NCBI RefSeq assembly: GCF_025354735.1
Contig: NZ_JANXMI010000048.1
Span: 1 to 64,000 of the forward strand
DNA from: Rugamonas sp.
GTDB taxonomy: Bacteria; Pseudomonadota; Gammaproteobacteria; Burkholderiales; Burkholderiaceae_D
Reading direction: 5' to 3'
DNA length: 64,000 nt
Below, piece after piece: positions 62,500-64,000 of this stretch (its first letter is position 1; each line of letters begins with the position of its first letter). The notes beneath the pieces are model-generated. The model ran no database searches, was not told the origin of the DNA, and saw only the letters and a program-made list of their open reading frames with translations. A program made the translations under genes and the position numbers.

Positions 62500-64000
62500 A
62501 GGGCGGTTTCAACCTGTCGCGCTGGGCGCTCGAACACATACCGCTGACCCGCTACCTGATGGCGGTGCTGTTGATAGGCGGCATGATGAGCTACGCCGGC
62601 CTGGGCCAGGACGAAGACCCGCCGTTCACCTTCCGCGCGATGGTGATCCAGGCCAACTGGCCGGGCGCGACCGCGCTGCAAATGGCCGAGCAGGTGACCG
62701 ACAAGCTGGAAAAAAAGTTGCAGGAAACCCCGTACGTCGATGAAATCAGCAGCTATTCCAAGCCGGGCCAGACCACCATCATCCTCAAGCTGCGCGAATC
62801 GGCGCCGCCGAAAGAGACGGCGGCGGCCTGGTACCAGGTCCGCAAGAAGATCGGTGACATCCGCTACACGCTGCCGCCCGGCGTGCAGGGACCGTACTTC
62901 AACGACGAGTTCGGCGATACCTTCGGTTCCATTTTCGCCCTGTCCGGCGACGGCTACACCTATGCCGAGATGAAGGATTACGCCGACTTCGTGCGCCAGC
63001 AACTGCTCAACGTGCCGCTGGTGTCCAAGGTCGAGCTGTTCGGCGTGCAGGACGAAAAAATCAATATCGAGTTTTCGCACAAAAAGTTCGCCGAACTGGG
63101 CATTCCCTTCGAGGCCATCGTCAACCAGCTTGAAACGCAAAACTCGGTCGAGGCCACCGGCGTGCTCGTCACGCCCACCGACAACCTGCAAGTGCGCGTG
63201 AGCGGCGCCCTGAAAACCGTCCACGACCTGGAAAACCTGGAGCTGCGCGCCAACGGCACCACCTTCCGCCTCGGCGACTTCGCCACCGTCAAGCGCCTGT
63301 ACCAGGACCCGCCGCAAGACAAGATGCGCTTCAACGGCAAGGAAGTGATAGGCCTGGGCGTGTCGATGGAAAAGGGCGGCAACATCATCGAGCTGGGCAA
63401 GCACATGCAGGCCGCCGTCGACGCCATGCGCGCCAAGCTGCCGGTCGGGATTGAATTGCAGCGCGTGTCGGACCAGCCGCAGGCCGTCAAGGAATCGGTG
63501 GGCGAGTTCGTCCACACGCTGATCGAAGCGATTTTGATCGTGCTGGCCGTCAGCTTCTTGTCGCTGGGCCTGCATACCCGGCCGTTCCGGCTCGACGTGC
63601 GCCCCGGCCTCGTCGTCGCGCTGACGATACCGCTGGTGCTGGCCGTGACCTTCCTGTTCATGCGCGTGCTCGACATCGACCTGCACAAGATTTCCCTGGG
63701 CGCGCTGATCATCGCGCTGGGCCTGCTGGTCGACGACGCCATCATCGCCGTCGAAATGATGGTGCGCAAGATGGAGGAGGGCATGTCGCGCTTCGACGCC
63801 GCCACCTTCGCCTACACGTCGACGGCGATGCCGATGCTGACCGGCACGCTCATCACCGTGGCCGGCTTCCTGCCGATAGGCCTGGCCAAGTCGGCCGCCG
63901 GCGAGTACACGTTTTCGCTGTTTTCGGTCAATGCCCTGGCCCTCCTCATTTCGTGGGTGGTGGCGGTGGTGTTCACGCCCTATCTCGGTTACGTGCTGCT
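62496..64000 (+). CDS. RND efflux permease, partial at the right edge (TriC/MexK-like)
   Basis: The first 501 codons of an RND pump; the window ends inside the gene. It starts MKGGFNLSRWALEHIPLTRY, overlaps the adaptor stop (ATGA), has GQDEDPPFTFRAMVIQANWPG, and keeps the proton-relay aspartates in GLLVDDAIIAVEMMVRK. This variant (EDPPFTFR, VDDAIIAVEMM) resembles the TriC/MexK branch rather than AcrB. Substrates unknown. Confidence 0.92.
   Translation, partial: MKGGFNLSRWALEHIPLTRYLMAVLLIGGMMSYAGLGQDEDPPFTFRAMVIQANWPGATALQMAEQVTDKLEKKLQETPYVDEISSYSKPGQTTIILKLRESAPPKETAAAWYQVRKKIGDIRYTLPPGVQGPYFNDEFGDTFGSIFALSGDGYTYAEMKDYADFVRQQLLNVPLVSKVELFGVQDEKINIEFSHKKFAELGIPFEAIVNQLETQNSVEATGVLVTPTDNLQVRVSGALKTVHDLENLELRANGTTFRLGDFATVKRLYQDPPQDKMRFNGKEVIGLGVSMEKGGNIIELGKHMQAAVDAMRAKLPVGIELQRVSDQPQAVKESVGEFVHTLIEAILIVLAVSFLSLGLHTRPFRLDVRPGLVVALTIPLVLAVTFLFMRVLDIDLHKISLGALIIALGLLVDDAIIAVEMMVRKMEEGMSRFDAATFAYTSTAMPMLTGTLITVAGFLPIGLAKSAAGEYTFSLFSVNALALLISWVVAVVFTPYLGYVL

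Overview
The window is high-GC DNA (roughly two thirds G+C by eye, except the left edge) packed with short-spaced genes. The gene content points to a betaproteobacterium of the Oxalobacteraceae (Massilia, Duganella or a relative): a PEP-CTERM protein, the hpnCDE squalene genes, an SDR-type threonine dehydrogenase beside kbl, a thrC-moeA-moaD run, several GGDEF/EAL proteins and two RND efflux operons. The genus is an inference. I saw no rRNA, tRNA, CRISPR array, prophage or transposase gene.

Layout. 0-3 kb: a lower-GC edge with a PEP-CTERM surface protein, a GNAT acetyltransferase and a solute-binding protein. 2.8-10.6 kb: a DUF885 protein, then a MexEF-OprN-like tripartite efflux operon on the minus strand, divergent from a winged-helix/STAND-ATPase regulator at 11.0 kb. 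12.6-17 kb: a second solute-binding protein, a Tat-exported alpha/beta hydrolase, an MBL-fold hydrolase and a second, frameshifted copy of the winged-helix/ATPase regulator. Both regulators have the same 18-bp element upstream. 17-26.5 kb: DUF2252, an exported creatininase-like protein, a beta-propeller protein, a Ser/Ala-rich His-tract protein, a chemoreceptor translationally coupled to a GAF-EAL protein, and a LacI regulator.

26.9-32.5 kb: a YegD-like Hsp70, a DEDDh exonuclease, then a metal-uptake cluster (small exported protein, outer-membrane barrel, binding protein, permease) with no ATPase gene. 32.6-39.3 kb: a Sel1-repeat protein behind an unusually hairpin-rich leader, an EAL-CBS-GGDEF protein, and a periplasmic cupredoxin paired with a membrane GGDEF-EAL protein. 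39.4-44.1 kb: a zinc metalloprotease, an epoxide-hydrolase-like enzyme and a MarR regulator sharing one palindromic operator, and an XRE-cupin regulator.

44.4-54.3 kb: amino-acid metabolism. kbl, an SDR threonine dehydrogenase split by an in-frame amber codon, and sdaA would together take threonine to glycine and serine to pyruvate. A hybrid histidine kinase separates these from thrC, moeA and moaD. 54.3-61.1 kb: a small membrane protein, a YhiN-type flavoprotein whose 3' end lies in a long hairpin repeat, a DUF1700/DUF2807 pair, and hpnC-hpnD-hpnE for squalene synthesis. 61.3 kb to the right edge: a second RND adaptor plus a permease cut off by the window end.

The most notable points are the shared elements that tie regulators to targets (twin ATPase regulators; MarR and hydrolase), the structured Sel1 leader, and two single-base lesions (frameshift at about 16,039; amber at 46,110) that would inactivate genes unless they are sequence errors or are recoded.
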